From Xylophilus sp. (lineage in GTDB: Bacteria; Pseudomonadota; Gammaproteobacteria; Burkholderiales; Burkholderiaceae_C): a DNA stretch of 64,000 nucleotides. Under the pieces are notes generated by a model. The model saw only the letters and a list, made by a program, of their open reading frames with translations. It made no database searches and was not told where the DNA came from. The position numbers and the translations under genes were made by a program. Shown piece after piece: positions 1 through 7,586 of this stretch; position 1 is the first letter of the stretch, and every line of letters starts with the position of its first letter. The stretch is taken from NCBI GenBank assembly GCA_009914555.1, contig WNDY01000001.1:124001-188000 (forward strand), given 5' to 3'.

Positions 1-2
1 GC

Positions 3-1379
3 AACCCCTATGACCTGGGCCGCGTGCCGGGCGGCAGCAGCGGCGGCAGCGCCGCGGCGGTGGCCGCCAGCTTCGCGGCGGCTGGCGTAGGCACCGACAC
101 CTGCGGCTCGGTCCGCATCCCCGCGGCCAACCAGAACCTGGTCGGCGTGCGGCCCACCATGGGCCTGGTCAGCCGCGCGGGCGTGGTTCCGCTGTCGTCG
201 TCGCAGGACATCCCCGGGCCGCTTGCGCGGTCGGCGGCCGATGCCGCGCTGCTGCTCGATGCGATGGCAGGCGTCGATCCTGCGGACGGCGCGACCCGTG
301 CTGCTGCGGGGCAGGCGCAGCCGGGCTACCGCGCCCGGCTGCGGCCCGACGCCCTGCGCGGCGCCCGCATCGGCATGCTCAAGCAGCTGTTCGGCACCGA
401 TCCGGAGGACGCCGACGTCAACGCCGCGGTGCGCGCCGCCCTCGACGCGATGAAGGCGCTGGGCGCCGAGGTCACCGAGGTCGATCTGCCGCAGCTCGAC
501 GAGTTGCTGCGCGACACCAGCAGCATCGCCCATGAGTTCAAGTTCCAGCTCGCGGACTACCTCCAGGCCCAGCCGACGGCGCCCCTGCATTCGCTGACCG
601 AGATCCTCGACAGCGGCTTGGTCCACCAGCAGCTGGAGGCGGTGCTGCGCCTGCGCGACCAGCCGCAGCAGCGCGACACGCCCGAGTACCGGCAGACGCT
701 GGAGCGGCGCGAGGCCGCGCGCCGGGAGATCCTGGCGACGCTGGCCCGGCTGAAGCTGGACGCGCTGGCCTACCCGCCGCTGCAGCGGCGGCCTGCGCCG
801 CTGGGCGAGCCCCAGCGCGGCGCGACCTGCCAGCTCAGCGCCACGACCGGCCTGCCGGCGGTCGTGCTGCCCGCCGGCTTCGTGCCCGGCGGCACTCCGG
901 CCGGCCTGGAGCTGCTGAGCGCACCGTTCACCGAGCCGCAGCTGCTCGGCTATGCCTACGCCTGGGAACAGCAGCGCCATCCGCGCCAGGCGCCCTTCAG
1001 CACGCCGCCGCTGGAGCGGGGCCGCGCGCCAGCGCCGCAGCAGGCTGTGCTGACCGCCCGCGCCGGCGATAAAGCCCGAGCCGTTGTGCAACTGCGCTAT
1101 GACGCGCCGACGGCCACGCTGGTCTATGGCGCGCGCATTGAGGGGCCCGCGGCCGCGGATGTGGTGGCGCTGGTGCTCCAGCGCGGCCGGCAGGGACAGC
1201 CGACCGCCGTGTCGGCCGTGCTGCTGCGTGGCGGCGCCGACCGCGCCGCGGACCGGCTGCCGCTGACCGCGGCCGACCGCGAGGCGCTGGAACGCGGCGA
1301 CCTGTTCGTGCAGCTCGTCACCCGCGCCCGTCCGCTGGGCGGCGGTGCGGTTGCAGTGCGGTTCGACAACGCCCGGTAA
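3..1379 (+). CDS. amidase signature family protein with CHRD-like C-terminal domain (5' truncated)
   Basis: The gene enters from the left edge, so its start is missing. The visible 458 residues hold the amidase-signature core: the glycine/serine loop GGSSGGSAAA comes first, followed by GTDTCGSVRIPA, which carries the nucleophilic serine (the family usually has GGS where this has CGS). The catalytic lysine lies upstream of the window. Family members hydrolyse carboxamides in the cytoplasm. From about residue 350 to the end the protein is no longer amidase. A roughly 105-residue tail has the spacing of a CHRD domain: a repeated hydrophobic strand pattern, a GRQGQP turn, a block LTAADREALERGDLFVQLVT, then PLGGGAVAVRF. 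The histidines usual in CHRD are absent. The next gene on the same strand is a Bug receptor, suggesting uptake and hydrolysis of an amide. Amidase assignment is firm; the tail call is inferred from pattern. Confidence 0.9.
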   Translation, partial: NPYDLGRVPGGSSGGSAAAVAASFAAAGVGTDTCGSVRIPAANQNLVGVRPTMGLVSRAGVVPLSSSQDIPGPLARSAADAALLLDAMAGVDPADGATRAAAGQAQPGYRARLRPDALRGARIGMLKQLFGTDPEDADVNAAVRAALDAMKALGAEVTEVDLPQLDELLRDTSSIAHEFKFQLADYLQAQPTAPLHSLTEILDSGLVHQQLEAVLRLRDQPQQRDTPEYRQTLERREAARREILATLARLKLDALAYPPLQRRPAPLGEPQRGATCQLSATTGLPAVVLPAGFVPGGTPAGLELLSAPFTEPQLLGYAYAWEQQRHPRQAPFSTPPLERGRAPAPQQAVLTARAGDKARAVVQLRYDAPTATLVYGARIEGPAAADVVALVLQRGRQGQPTAVSAVLLRGGADRAADRLPLTAADREALERGDLFVQLVTRARPLGGGAVAVRFDNAR

Positions 1380-1399
1380 GCGGCCGGCACTGGCGGCAG

Positions 1400-1513
1400 G
1401 GCGCTATTCCTCCGCGACTACCTCGGCCGCCTTTTTTCTCTGGCACGCGGCATGCATGCCGGGAATACTGCAACGCACCGACGAACCTCCCTTCCCGCGA
1501 TCCAGGACCTGTG
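1400..1513 (+). promoter_or_regulatory. leader of the first Bug receptor gene, with T-tract, GCATGCATGC palindrome and -24/-12-like box
   Basis: This leader has a clear second copy ahead of the second Bug gene (5178-5291). Shared blocks are CGCTATTCC followed by CGACTACC, a run of 6-8 T, GGCATGCA, ATACTGC and GCGATCCAGGACC just before the ATG. A perfect 14-bp palindrome, CGGCATGCATGCCG, occupies 1448-1461. The overlapping string TGGCACG-CGGC-ATGCA at 1441-1456 also fits a sigma54 -24/-12 element, with GG and GC correctly 10 bp apart and one mismatch in TTGC. Which reading is functional cannot be told from sequence alone. Confidence 0.5.
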
Positions 1514-2479
1514 ATGACATCCACTTCCCGCCGCCTGCTGCTGGCCTGCCTGTTCGCCTTCACGCTGCCCGCCGCGCATGCCGCCTGGCCCGACCGCCCC
1601 ATCCGCTTCATCGTGCCGGCCGCCGCGGGCGGCGCGCCCGACATCGCCGCGCGCCTCTTCGGCGACCGGCTGGCCGCCAAGCTGGGACAGCCCGTCGTCA
1701 TCGACAACCGGCCGGGCGCGGCCGGCAACATCGGCATGCAGGCCGTGGCGACAGCCACGCCCGACGGCTACACCATCGCCTACGGCAACAACGCCACGCT
1801 GGCCACCAACGAGTTCCTCTTCTCCAAGCTGCCATACGACCCGGCCCGCCTGGTTCCGGTGGCGCAGCTCACCCGCGCTGCCAGCCTGCTGGTGGTCAAC
1901 AACGATTCCCCGGCGAAAACGGTACAGGATCTGGTCCAGCTGGCCAGGCAGAGGCCGGGCGCCATGTCCTTCGGCTCCGGCGGCACCGGCACCTCGGGCC
2001 ACGTGGGCGCGGAACTTTTCAAACACATGGCCGGCATCGATGCCCAGCACATCCCCTACAAGGGCGCACCGCAGGCCATCAACGACCTGATGGCCGGACG
2101 GGTGGAGTTCCTGTTCGACAACGTGTCGTCGGTGGGACCGCACGTGGCAGGCGGCAAGCTGCGCGCGCTGGCCGTCACCACCCGGGAGCGCAGCCCACTC
2201 TTCCCCGATGTGCCGACCATGAACGAGGCAGGCGTCAAGGGCTTCGAGATGTCGGCCTGGGGCGCCATCGTGGCGCCGCCGGGCACGCCGGCCGGGATCG
2301 TGCAGCGCATCAATCGGATCGTGAACGAGGCCGTGCAGGACCCGGCTTTCGCCGCACAGGTGCAGAAGATGGGCACCAACGCCGTCGGCGGCAGCCCTGC
2401 CGACCTGCAGCGCCTGATCGCCAGCGAGCGGATCAAGTGGGGCGAGGTGGTGCGGCGCAGCGGCGCCAAGGTGGACTGA
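1514..2479 (+). CDS. Bug/TctC-family tripartite tricarboxylate transporter receptor (copy 1)
   Basis: A 321-residue periplasmic receptor. The signal peptide is MTSTSRRLLLACLFAF and ends at AHA before AWPDRPIRFIV. The Bug signature follows: PGAAGNIGMQAV, then DGYTIAYGNN, FGSGGTGTSGH and PYKGAPQAINDLM. Bug proteins bind small carboxylates or amino-acid-like ligands for TctAB permeases; no permease genes are in the window, which is usual for the many orphan Bug genes of Burkholderiales. The ATG at 1514 is preferred over the GTG at 1511 because AGGA sits 6 nt upstream and the paralogue at 5292 starts at the same residue. The two paralogues have identical length. Ligand unknown; neighbours suggest a peptide, amide or D-amino-acid derivative. 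Confidence 0.9.
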   Translation: MTSTSRRLLLACLFAFTLPAAHAAWPDRPIRFIVPAAAGGAPDIAARLFGDRLAAKLGQPVVIDNRPGAAGNIGMQAVATATPDGYTIAYGNNATLATNEFLFSKLPYDPARLVPVAQLTRAASLLVVNNDSPAKTVQDLVQLARQRPGAMSFGSGGTGTSGHVGAELFKHMAGIDAQHIPYKGAPQAINDLMAGRVEFLFDNVSSVGPHVAGGKLRALAVTTRERSPLFPDVPTMNEAGVKGFEMSAWGAIVAPPGTPAGIVQRINRIVNEAVQDPAFAAQVQKMGTNAVGGSPADLQRLIASERIKWGEVVRRSGAKVD

Positions 2480-2608
2480 AAGCGTCCCTGGCCATGCACA
2501 GCCGGCGGCGGGAGGAGACTGCCGCACCGCGGGCACCAGCGGCCTGCCTGCCGCCGCGCATCGCGCGCCGGTGCACGCCACAGGACATCGCTAGAAAGGA
2601 AGCGGAAC

Positions 2609-4057
2609 ATGCGCGTTTTCTGCGCCGGCATCGGCACCGAGACTAACACCTTTTCACCCCTGCCCACCGGGCTGGACTCATTCCGCTCCGCCGGCTACCA
2701 CCCTGGCGGCCAGCACCCGGCGGCCATGTCGCGCTACGCAGGTCCCCTGTTCGTCGCCCGGGAACGGGCGCCCAAGGAAGGCTGGACGGTGCTGGAAGGC
2801 CTGTTCGCCAACGCCCAGCCCTCCGGACTGGTGACCCGCGCTGCCTACGAGTCGCTGCGCGACGAGCTGCTGTCGGACCTGCGCAAGTCGCTGCCGGTGG
2901 ACGTGGTCCTGCTCGGCCTGCACGGCGCCATGGTGGCCGACGGCTATGACGACTGCGAGGGCGACCTCATCACCCGCGTGCGCGCGATCGCGGGGTCCCG
3001 CGCCGTCATCGGCTGCGAGCTAAACCCGCACGCCCACCTGAGCGAGGCCATGGTGGCGCAGGCCACCGTGCTGGTGGCCTACAAGGAGTATCCGCACACC
3101 GACATCCTGGCCCGCGCGGCGGACCTGGTGGAGCTGTGCGCCCGCGCGTACCGGGGCGAGATCCGCCCGGTGGCCGCCGTGGCCGACACCGGCATGGTGG
3201 TACCGATCCACACGTCGCGCGATCCCGGCCGCTCGTTCGCCGACAGGCTCCTGGCCATGGAAAACCACGACGGCGTGCTCTCGCTGTCCGCCATCCAGGG
3301 TTTCGCCACCGGCGACGTCCCCGACATGGGCACCAAGATGCTGGTCTACACCGATGGCGACGCCCCCGCTGCCCAGGCCCTCGCCCGGCGACTGGCCGAG
3401 GAACTGATAGCTGCGCGCGAGCAGCTGAGGGTGCGCTATCTGGATATCGACGAGGCGCTGGACGCCGCGCTGCTGCCGGGCGCCACACCCGCCATCCTGG
3501 CTGACCGCTCCGACAACCCCGGCAGCGGCGCGTCGGGCGACTCCACCTTCATCCTGCGGCGCATGGTGGAGCGCGGCATCGACGGCGTCGCCGTGGGCCC
3601 GCTGTGGGATCCGGTCGCGGCGCAGATCGCTTTCGAGGCCGGAGAGGGCGCCCGCCTGGCCCTGCGCATCGGCGGCAAGATCAGCCCGATGTCGGGCGAC
3701 CCTCTGGACGTGGACTGCCGGGTGCTGGCCCTCCGACGCGCCCATGTGATGACCGGGCCGTCCGGCGAGCCGGTACCGGCAGGCGACGCCGCACTGGTGC
3801 AGTTCGGCGGCATCTCCTGCGTGCTGGTCTCCCATCGGGTGCAGGCCTTCAACGTGGACGTGTTCACCGGGCTGGGCTGCGACCTCGCCGGCCAGCGTGT
3901 GGTGGTCGTCAAGTCGGCCCAGCACTTCGTCGCCTCGTTCTCGCAGATATCCACCCGCGTGCTCTACGTGGGCGCGCCGGGCTCGGCCACGCCGCGCTAC
4001 GACCGGCTGCCGTACCGCAAGGCCCGCATGCCCAAGTGGCCCATCACCGGCGGCTGA
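2609..4057 (+). CDS. M81 family metallopeptidase (MlrC-like)
   Basis: A protein of 482 residues, typical for the family. It starts MRVFCAGIGTETNTFSPLPTG, the standard M81/MlrC opening, and the ATG follows a good AGAAAGGAAG ribosome-binding site. GLHGAMVADGYDDCEGD lies at about residues 103-119. The metal-site region reads ELNPHAHLSEAM at about residues 137-148, and YPHTD supplies another histidine at 163. The family zinc motif is usually D-x-H; here the aligned acidic residue is Asn139. The C-terminal MlrC_C half is complete. Sphingomonad MlrC cleaves linearised microcystin, a peptide rich in D-residues. Placed between Bug receptors and D-amino-acid genes, this enzyme may cleave an unusual peptide bond, but that is inference. 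It lies 129 bp after the receptor gene. Confidence 0.88.
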   Translation: MRVFCAGIGTETNTFSPLPTGLDSFRSAGYHPGGQHPAAMSRYAGPLFVARERAPKEGWTVLEGLFANAQPSGLVTRAAYESLRDELLSDLRKSLPVDVVLLGLHGAMVADGYDDCEGDLITRVRAIAGSRAVIGCELNPHAHLSEAMVAQATVLVAYKEYPHTDILARAADLVELCARAYRGEIRPVAAVADTGMVVPIHTSRDPGRSFADRLLAMENHDGVLSLSAIQGFATGDVPDMGTKMLVYTDGDAPAAQALARRLAEELIAAREQLRVRYLDIDEALDAALLPGATPAILADRSDNPGSGASGDSTFILRRMVERGIDGVAVGPLWDPVAAQIAFEAGEGARLALRIGGKISPMSGDPLDVDCRVLALRRAHVMTGPSGEPVPAGDAALVQFGGISCVLVSHRVQAFNVDVFTGLGCDLAGQRVVVVKSAQHFVASFSQISTRVLYVGAPGSATPRYDRLPYRKARMPKWPITGG

Positions 4058-4213
4058 GCCGGCCACGCCGCTTCCCCCGCGGAAAGTCCGAGGACGGAGC
4101 CCGGGCCACATTCCACCGGAGCGCACAACCACGCTTGACACGACGGAGGGCCTCGCTGTCCCCCGGCAATCCCGGGTGCACGCCCGTCGCGATTGCGGAA
4201 AGAATGGCTGCGA

Positions 4214-4243
4214 CCGGGCACGCCGCATGCATGCTCTGCCCGG
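4214..4243. promoter_or_regulatory. inverted repeat around GCATGCATGC upstream of the LysR gene
   Basis: Perfect arms CCGGGCA (4214-4220) and TGCCCGG (4237-4243) flank a 16-nt spacer containing GCATGCATGC (4225-4234). The 18-mer at 4217-4234 matches 1442-1459 ahead of the first Bug gene at 17 of 18 positions. A shared dyad ahead of a LysR gene and its neighbour suggests an autoregulated operator. The same bases at 4216-4231 also resemble a sigma54 -24/-12 box. Confidence 0.45.
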
Positions 4244-4270
4244 ATGCCGATCTGTTCTCTTGAGCCTGTC

Positions 4271-5155
4271 ATGCGTCTGCGCCACCTCGAAATCTTCCAT
4301 GCCGTGATGCGGTCCGGCTCGGTCAGCGGCGCAGCCGATCTGCTGAACCTCTCGCAGTCCGCGGCCAGCAAGGCGCTGGCCCAGGCCGAGCACAGCCTGG
4401 GGCTCACGTTGTTCAAGCGGGTGCAGGGCCGGCTGGTGCGCACGCGCGAGGCCGAACAGCTGTTCGCGCAGACCACCCTGCTGTTCGCCCAGGCCGAGAA
4501 CGTCCAGCGGCTGGCGCGCAACCTCAAGCGCAACCCCGAGGACCATCTGCGCATCGGCTGCCTGCCCAGCCTGGGCCTGAGTTTGCTGCCGGGCGCGGTG
4601 GACGCCTTCCGCCGGCGCTGCCCCGGCGTGTCGGTCGAAATCCTCACCAACAACGGCGATGCGCTGGCCGAGCAGGTCTTCGCCCGCGAAGTGGACCTGG
4701 GCATCTGCTTCGACATGCCGCTCAAGCAGGGGCTCGATCGCATCGGGCTGGGGCAGGTCCGCGGGGTGCATCTTGGGCCGCCGAGCTGCCCTCCGCAGTC
4801 CGGCGCGGTGCGGCTCGCCGAACTGGACATGAACGCCTGGATCGGCATCGGCGGCAGCGACCCGCTGGCCCAGCGGATCCGCGATGTCTGCGAGCAGCTC
4901 CAGGTGCCGATGCCACCGCCGGCGATCGAGACACGGACCTACTATGTTGCCGCTGCGCTGGCTCGCCAGGGCCTCGGCTTCGCGCTGGTCGACGAGCTGA
5001 CGGCCCGCGCGGTGGCACAGGACCTGCCGGCACGGCCGCTGGAGCCGGTCGTGGCGGTAGACGCCGTGGCAATCCATGCGTCCTCCTCGGTGCGCAGCCA
5101 GGCTTTCGACGCGTTCGTCGCCACGTTGCGAAAGCGCTTCGGCGCGGCCAGCTGA
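4271..5155 (+). CDS. LysR family transcriptional regulator
   Basis: A 294-residue LysR regulator. The winged-helix DNA-binding segment covers residues 1-60 (MRLRHLEIFHAVMRSGSVSG, then SQSAASKALAQAEHSLG and LFKR), and an effector-binding domain follows. The ATG at 4271 gives the standard LysR N-terminus; the upstream in-frame extension has none of its features. It stands between the M81 peptidase and the second Bug receptor in the same orientation and probably controls the surrounding genes. A palindromic element just upstream recurs ahead of the first Bug gene. The effector is unknown. Confidence 0.92.
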   Translation: MRLRHLEIFHAVMRSGSVSGAADLLNLSQSAASKALAQAEHSLGLTLFKRVQGRLVRTREAEQLFAQTTLLFAQAENVQRLARNLKRNPEDHLRIGCLPSLGLSLLPGAVDAFRRRCPGVSVEILTNNGDALAEQVFAREVDLGICFDMPLKQGLDRIGLGQVRGVHLGPPSCPPQSGAVRLAELDMNAWIGIGGSDPLAQRIRDVCEQLQVPMPPPAIETRTYYVAAALARQGLGFALVDELTARAVAQDLPARPLEPVVAVDAVAIHASSSVRSQAFDAFVATLRKRFGAAS

Positions 5156-5177
5156 CGCCGCCAGGCGCAAGGCAGAC

Positions 5178-5291
5178 GCGCTATTCCTTCACGACTACCG
5201 CAGCGGTTTTTTTTCGCTGGTGCGGCATGCAGAGGCTGCGGATACTGCGCCGGACCGAGGACCTTCCTCTCCCAGCGATCCAGGACCCGTG
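5178..5291 (+). promoter_or_regulatory. leader of the second Bug receptor gene (duplicate of 1400-1513)
   Basis: This leader matches the one ahead of the first Bug gene block by block: CGCTATTCC, CGACTACCG, a run of eight T at 5212-5219, GGCATGCA at 5224-5231, GGATACTGC and GCGATCCAGGACC before the ATG. Here the GCATGC core is truncated and the -24/-12 spacing is lost by 2 nt, so the two leaders may have diverged in regulation. The T-tract follows a weak hairpin and could also terminate the LysR transcript. Confidence 0.45.
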
Positions 5292-6257
5292 ATGACGCCC
5301 ACCTCTCGCCGCCTGCTGTTGGCCTCCCTGCTCGCCTGCGTGCTGCCCGCCGCGCATGCCGCGTGGCCGGACCGCCCCATCCGCGTCGTGGTGCCGTCCG
5401 CCGCCGGCGGAAGCCCCGACATTCTCATGCGCCTGTTCGGCAACGAGCTGGCCAAGCGGCTGGACCAGAGCGTCGTCATCGACAACCGACCGGGCGCGGC
5501 CGGCAACATCGGCATGCAGGCGGTCAGTATCGCGGCGCCGGACGGCTACACAATCGGCTACGGCAACAACGCCACCCTGGCCACCAACGAGCACCTGTTC
5601 TCCAGGCTGCCGTACGAACCGGCCAAACTCGTGCCGGTGGTCGCCCTGGCCAGTTCGGCCAGCCTGCTCGTGGTGAACAAGGACCTGCCGATCCAGACCA
5701 CGGGCGACCTGATCCACTATGCCAAAGCACACCCCGACTCCACCTCCTTCGGCTCGGGCGGCACCGGCACCTCGGGACACCTGGGCGCCGAGCTGTTCAA
5801 GTCGATGACGGGCATCGCCAGCCAGCACGTACCCTACAAAGGGGCGCCTCAGGCCATCAACGACCTGATGGGCGGCAACGTGCAGTTCCTGTTCGACAAC
5901 GTCGCCTCGGTCGGACCGTCCGTGGCTGGCGGCAAGGTCCGTGCGATCGCCATCACCTCCAGGGAGCGCTCGCTCCAGTTCCCGAACGTGCCGACGCTCG
6001 ACGAGTCGGGTGTCAAGGGTTTCGAGATGCAGGCCTGGGGCGGCCTGGTCGCTCCGCCGCAGACGCCGGCCGACATCGTGTCGCGCCTGAACCGCGAGAT
6101 CAATGCGATCCTCCAGGATCAGAAGGTGCGCGCGCAGCTGGGCCAGCTTTCGTTTATGCCCATGGGCGGCAGCAGCGAGGACTTTCGCCGCCTGATCCAG
6201 TCCGAGCGCTTGAAGTGGGGCGAGATCGTGCGCAAGAGCGGCGCCAAGGTCGATTGA
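5292..6257 (+). CDS. Bug/TctC-family tripartite tricarboxylate transporter receptor (copy 2)
   Basis: A 321-residue paralogue of the receptor at 1514-2479, collinear along its length. It has a signal peptide (MTPTSRRLLLASLLACVLP, ending AHA before AWPDRPIRVVV) and the motifs PGAAGNIGMQAV, DGYTIGYGNN, FGSGGTGTSGH and PYKGAPQAINDLM. The ATG at 5292 is chosen by alignment with the paralogue; a longer frame from 5076 overlaps the LysR gene. Its stop codon overlaps the ATG of the DadA-like gene (TGATG), so the two are probably translationally coupled. That coupling points to a D-amino-acid-type ligand, though this is inference. Confidence 0.9.
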   Translation: MTPTSRRLLLASLLACVLPAAHAAWPDRPIRVVVPSAAGGSPDILMRLFGNELAKRLDQSVVIDNRPGAAGNIGMQAVSIAAPDGYTIGYGNNATLATNEHLFSRLPYEPAKLVPVVALASSASLLVVNKDLPIQTTGDLIHYAKAHPDSTSFGSGGTGTSGHLGAELFKSMTGIASQHVPYKGAPQAINDLMGGNVQFLFDNVASVGPSVAGGKVRAIAITSRERSLQFPNVPTLDESGVKGFEMQAWGGLVAPPQTPADIVSRLNREINAILQDQKVRAQLGQLSFMPMGGSSEDFRRLIQSERLKWGEIVRKSGAKVD

Positions 6258-7564
6258 TGGACCGCGCCATGGCCGCACTCTCCCCAACCGGGGCGGCGCC
6301 ATCGGCCAAGCGCTACTGGACGGCCGGCCCGCAGCACCCCCCGGGCCGGTTCGGCCACGTCACCGTCATCGGCGCCGGCATCGTCGGGCTGACCACCGCC
6401 GCTGCGCTGCGGCGCTCGGGCCGCTCCGTCACGGTGCTCGACGCCGCGTCCGACGTCGGCCGGGGCACCAGCTTCGGCAACGGCTGCCAGCTGTCCTATG
6501 GCTATGTGGCTCCGCTGGCCCAGCCCGGGTTGCTGGCCGAGCTGCCGCAGCTGCTGTTCGCCCGCAGCGCGCCGCTGAAGATCGTGCCGCGCGCCTCCAT
6601 CGCCCAGTGGCGCTGGATGCTGCAGTTCCTGCTGGCCTGCCGGGCATCGCGTGCGCATGCCGGTTCGCTGGCGCTGCTGGCGCTGGGCGCGCTGAGCCGC
6701 CAGGAGACAGACCTCTGGCTGGCGGATGCGGACACCGAAGCGCTGAGCTTCAGCCGCCACGGCAAGCTGGTGCTGCTGCCAACCGATGCCGCACTGCACA
6801 AGGCCCGGGCACAGCTCGCGCTGCAGGCGCCCTGCGGCCCGCTGCAGACGGCCGTGAGCGAGGTCGAATGCCTGCGCATCGAACCGGCGCTGGCGCGCCT
6901 GCGCGGACAGATCGCGGGCGCCATCCATACGCCCAGCGAATGCGCGATCGACAGCCATGCGCTGTGCCGGGACCTGGAACATCATCTGAAGGCGCAGGGC
7001 GTGGACATCGTGCTCGGCACCGCGGTGCGGGAGTTCCGGCGCACCGGCGACCAGGTGACCCACCTGGTCACCGACGCCGGCGTGCGCGAAGTCGACGGCC
7101 TGGTGATCGCCGCCGGGCCGGCCAGCGCCGCGATGGCGCGCCAGCTCGGCTTTCCGGTGCCGGTCTATCCGCTCAAGGGCTACAGCATCACCGTGCCGGT
7201 CCGGGAGCCCTGCGGCGCGCCACACGTGAGCGTGACCGACGCCGGCAGGAAGGTGGTGTACGCGCGCATCGGCGCGCGGCTGCGCGTGGCCGGCGTGGCC
7301 GAGATCGGTGGGTACGACGCCCGCGTCGATGCGCGCCGCATCCGGGAACTCTCGGACCATACGCGGCAGGCTTTCGGCAGCGCGGTAGACCTCGACGCCG
7401 TGGAACCCTGGGCCGGCCTGCGGCCTGCGACGCCGACCTCGGTGCCGATCGTCGGCCCCTCGCCGCGCCGCAACGTCTTCCTCAACATCGGGCACGGCGC
7501 ACTCGGCCTGACCCTGGCTTTCGGATCGGCCCGCCGCCTGGTGGACCTGCTCGACGCCGCCTGA
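6257..7564 (+). CDS. FAD-dependent D-amino acid dehydrogenase-like oxidoreductase (DadA family)
   Basis: A 435-residue flavoprotein of the DAO/DadA group. The Rossmann dinucleotide motif VIGAGIVGLTTAAALRRSG lies near residues 37-55, followed by the DadA-type segment GTSFGNGCQLSYGYVAPLAQPG. The C-terminal FAD contact WAGLRPATPTSVPIVG and the stretch NIGHGALGLTLAFGSARRL are intact. DadA enzymes oxidise D-amino acids to imino acids, passing electrons to the membrane quinone pool. The start at 6257 overlaps the preceding stop; ATG 6269 is an alternative. The following genes, a D-aminoacylase and a RidA imine hydrolase, supply the substrate and clear the reactive product, which supports the role. 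The substrate could also be a proline derivative. Confidence 0.88.
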   Translation: MDRAMAALSPTGAAPSAKRYWTAGPQHPPGRFGHVTVIGAGIVGLTTAAALRRSGRSVTVLDAASDVGRGTSFGNGCQLSYGYVAPLAQPGLLAELPQLLFARSAPLKIVPRASIAQWRWMLQFLLACRASRAHAGSLALLALGALSRQETDLWLADADTEALSFSRHGKLVLLPTDAALHKARAQLALQAPCGPLQTAVSEVECLRIEPALARLRGQIAGAIHTPSECAIDSHALCRDLEHHLKAQGVDIVLGTAVREFRRTGDQVTHLVTDAGVREVDGLVIAAGPASAAMARQLGFPVPVYPLKGYSITVPVREPCGAPHVSVTDAGRKVVYARIGARLRVAGVAEIGGYDARVDARRIRELSDHTRQAFGSAVDLDAVEPWAGLRPATPTSVPIVGPSPRRNVFLNIGHGALGLTLAFGSARRLVDLLDAA

Positions 7565-7586
7565 CCCCTCATCGGACAGGAAAGCA

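Noticed and set aside
4076-4110. GGAAAGTCCGAGGACGGAGC resembles the opening of RNase P RNA
   Set aside because: Only about 160 bp remain before the LysR gene, too short for RNase P RNA, and the other conserved blocks are absent.
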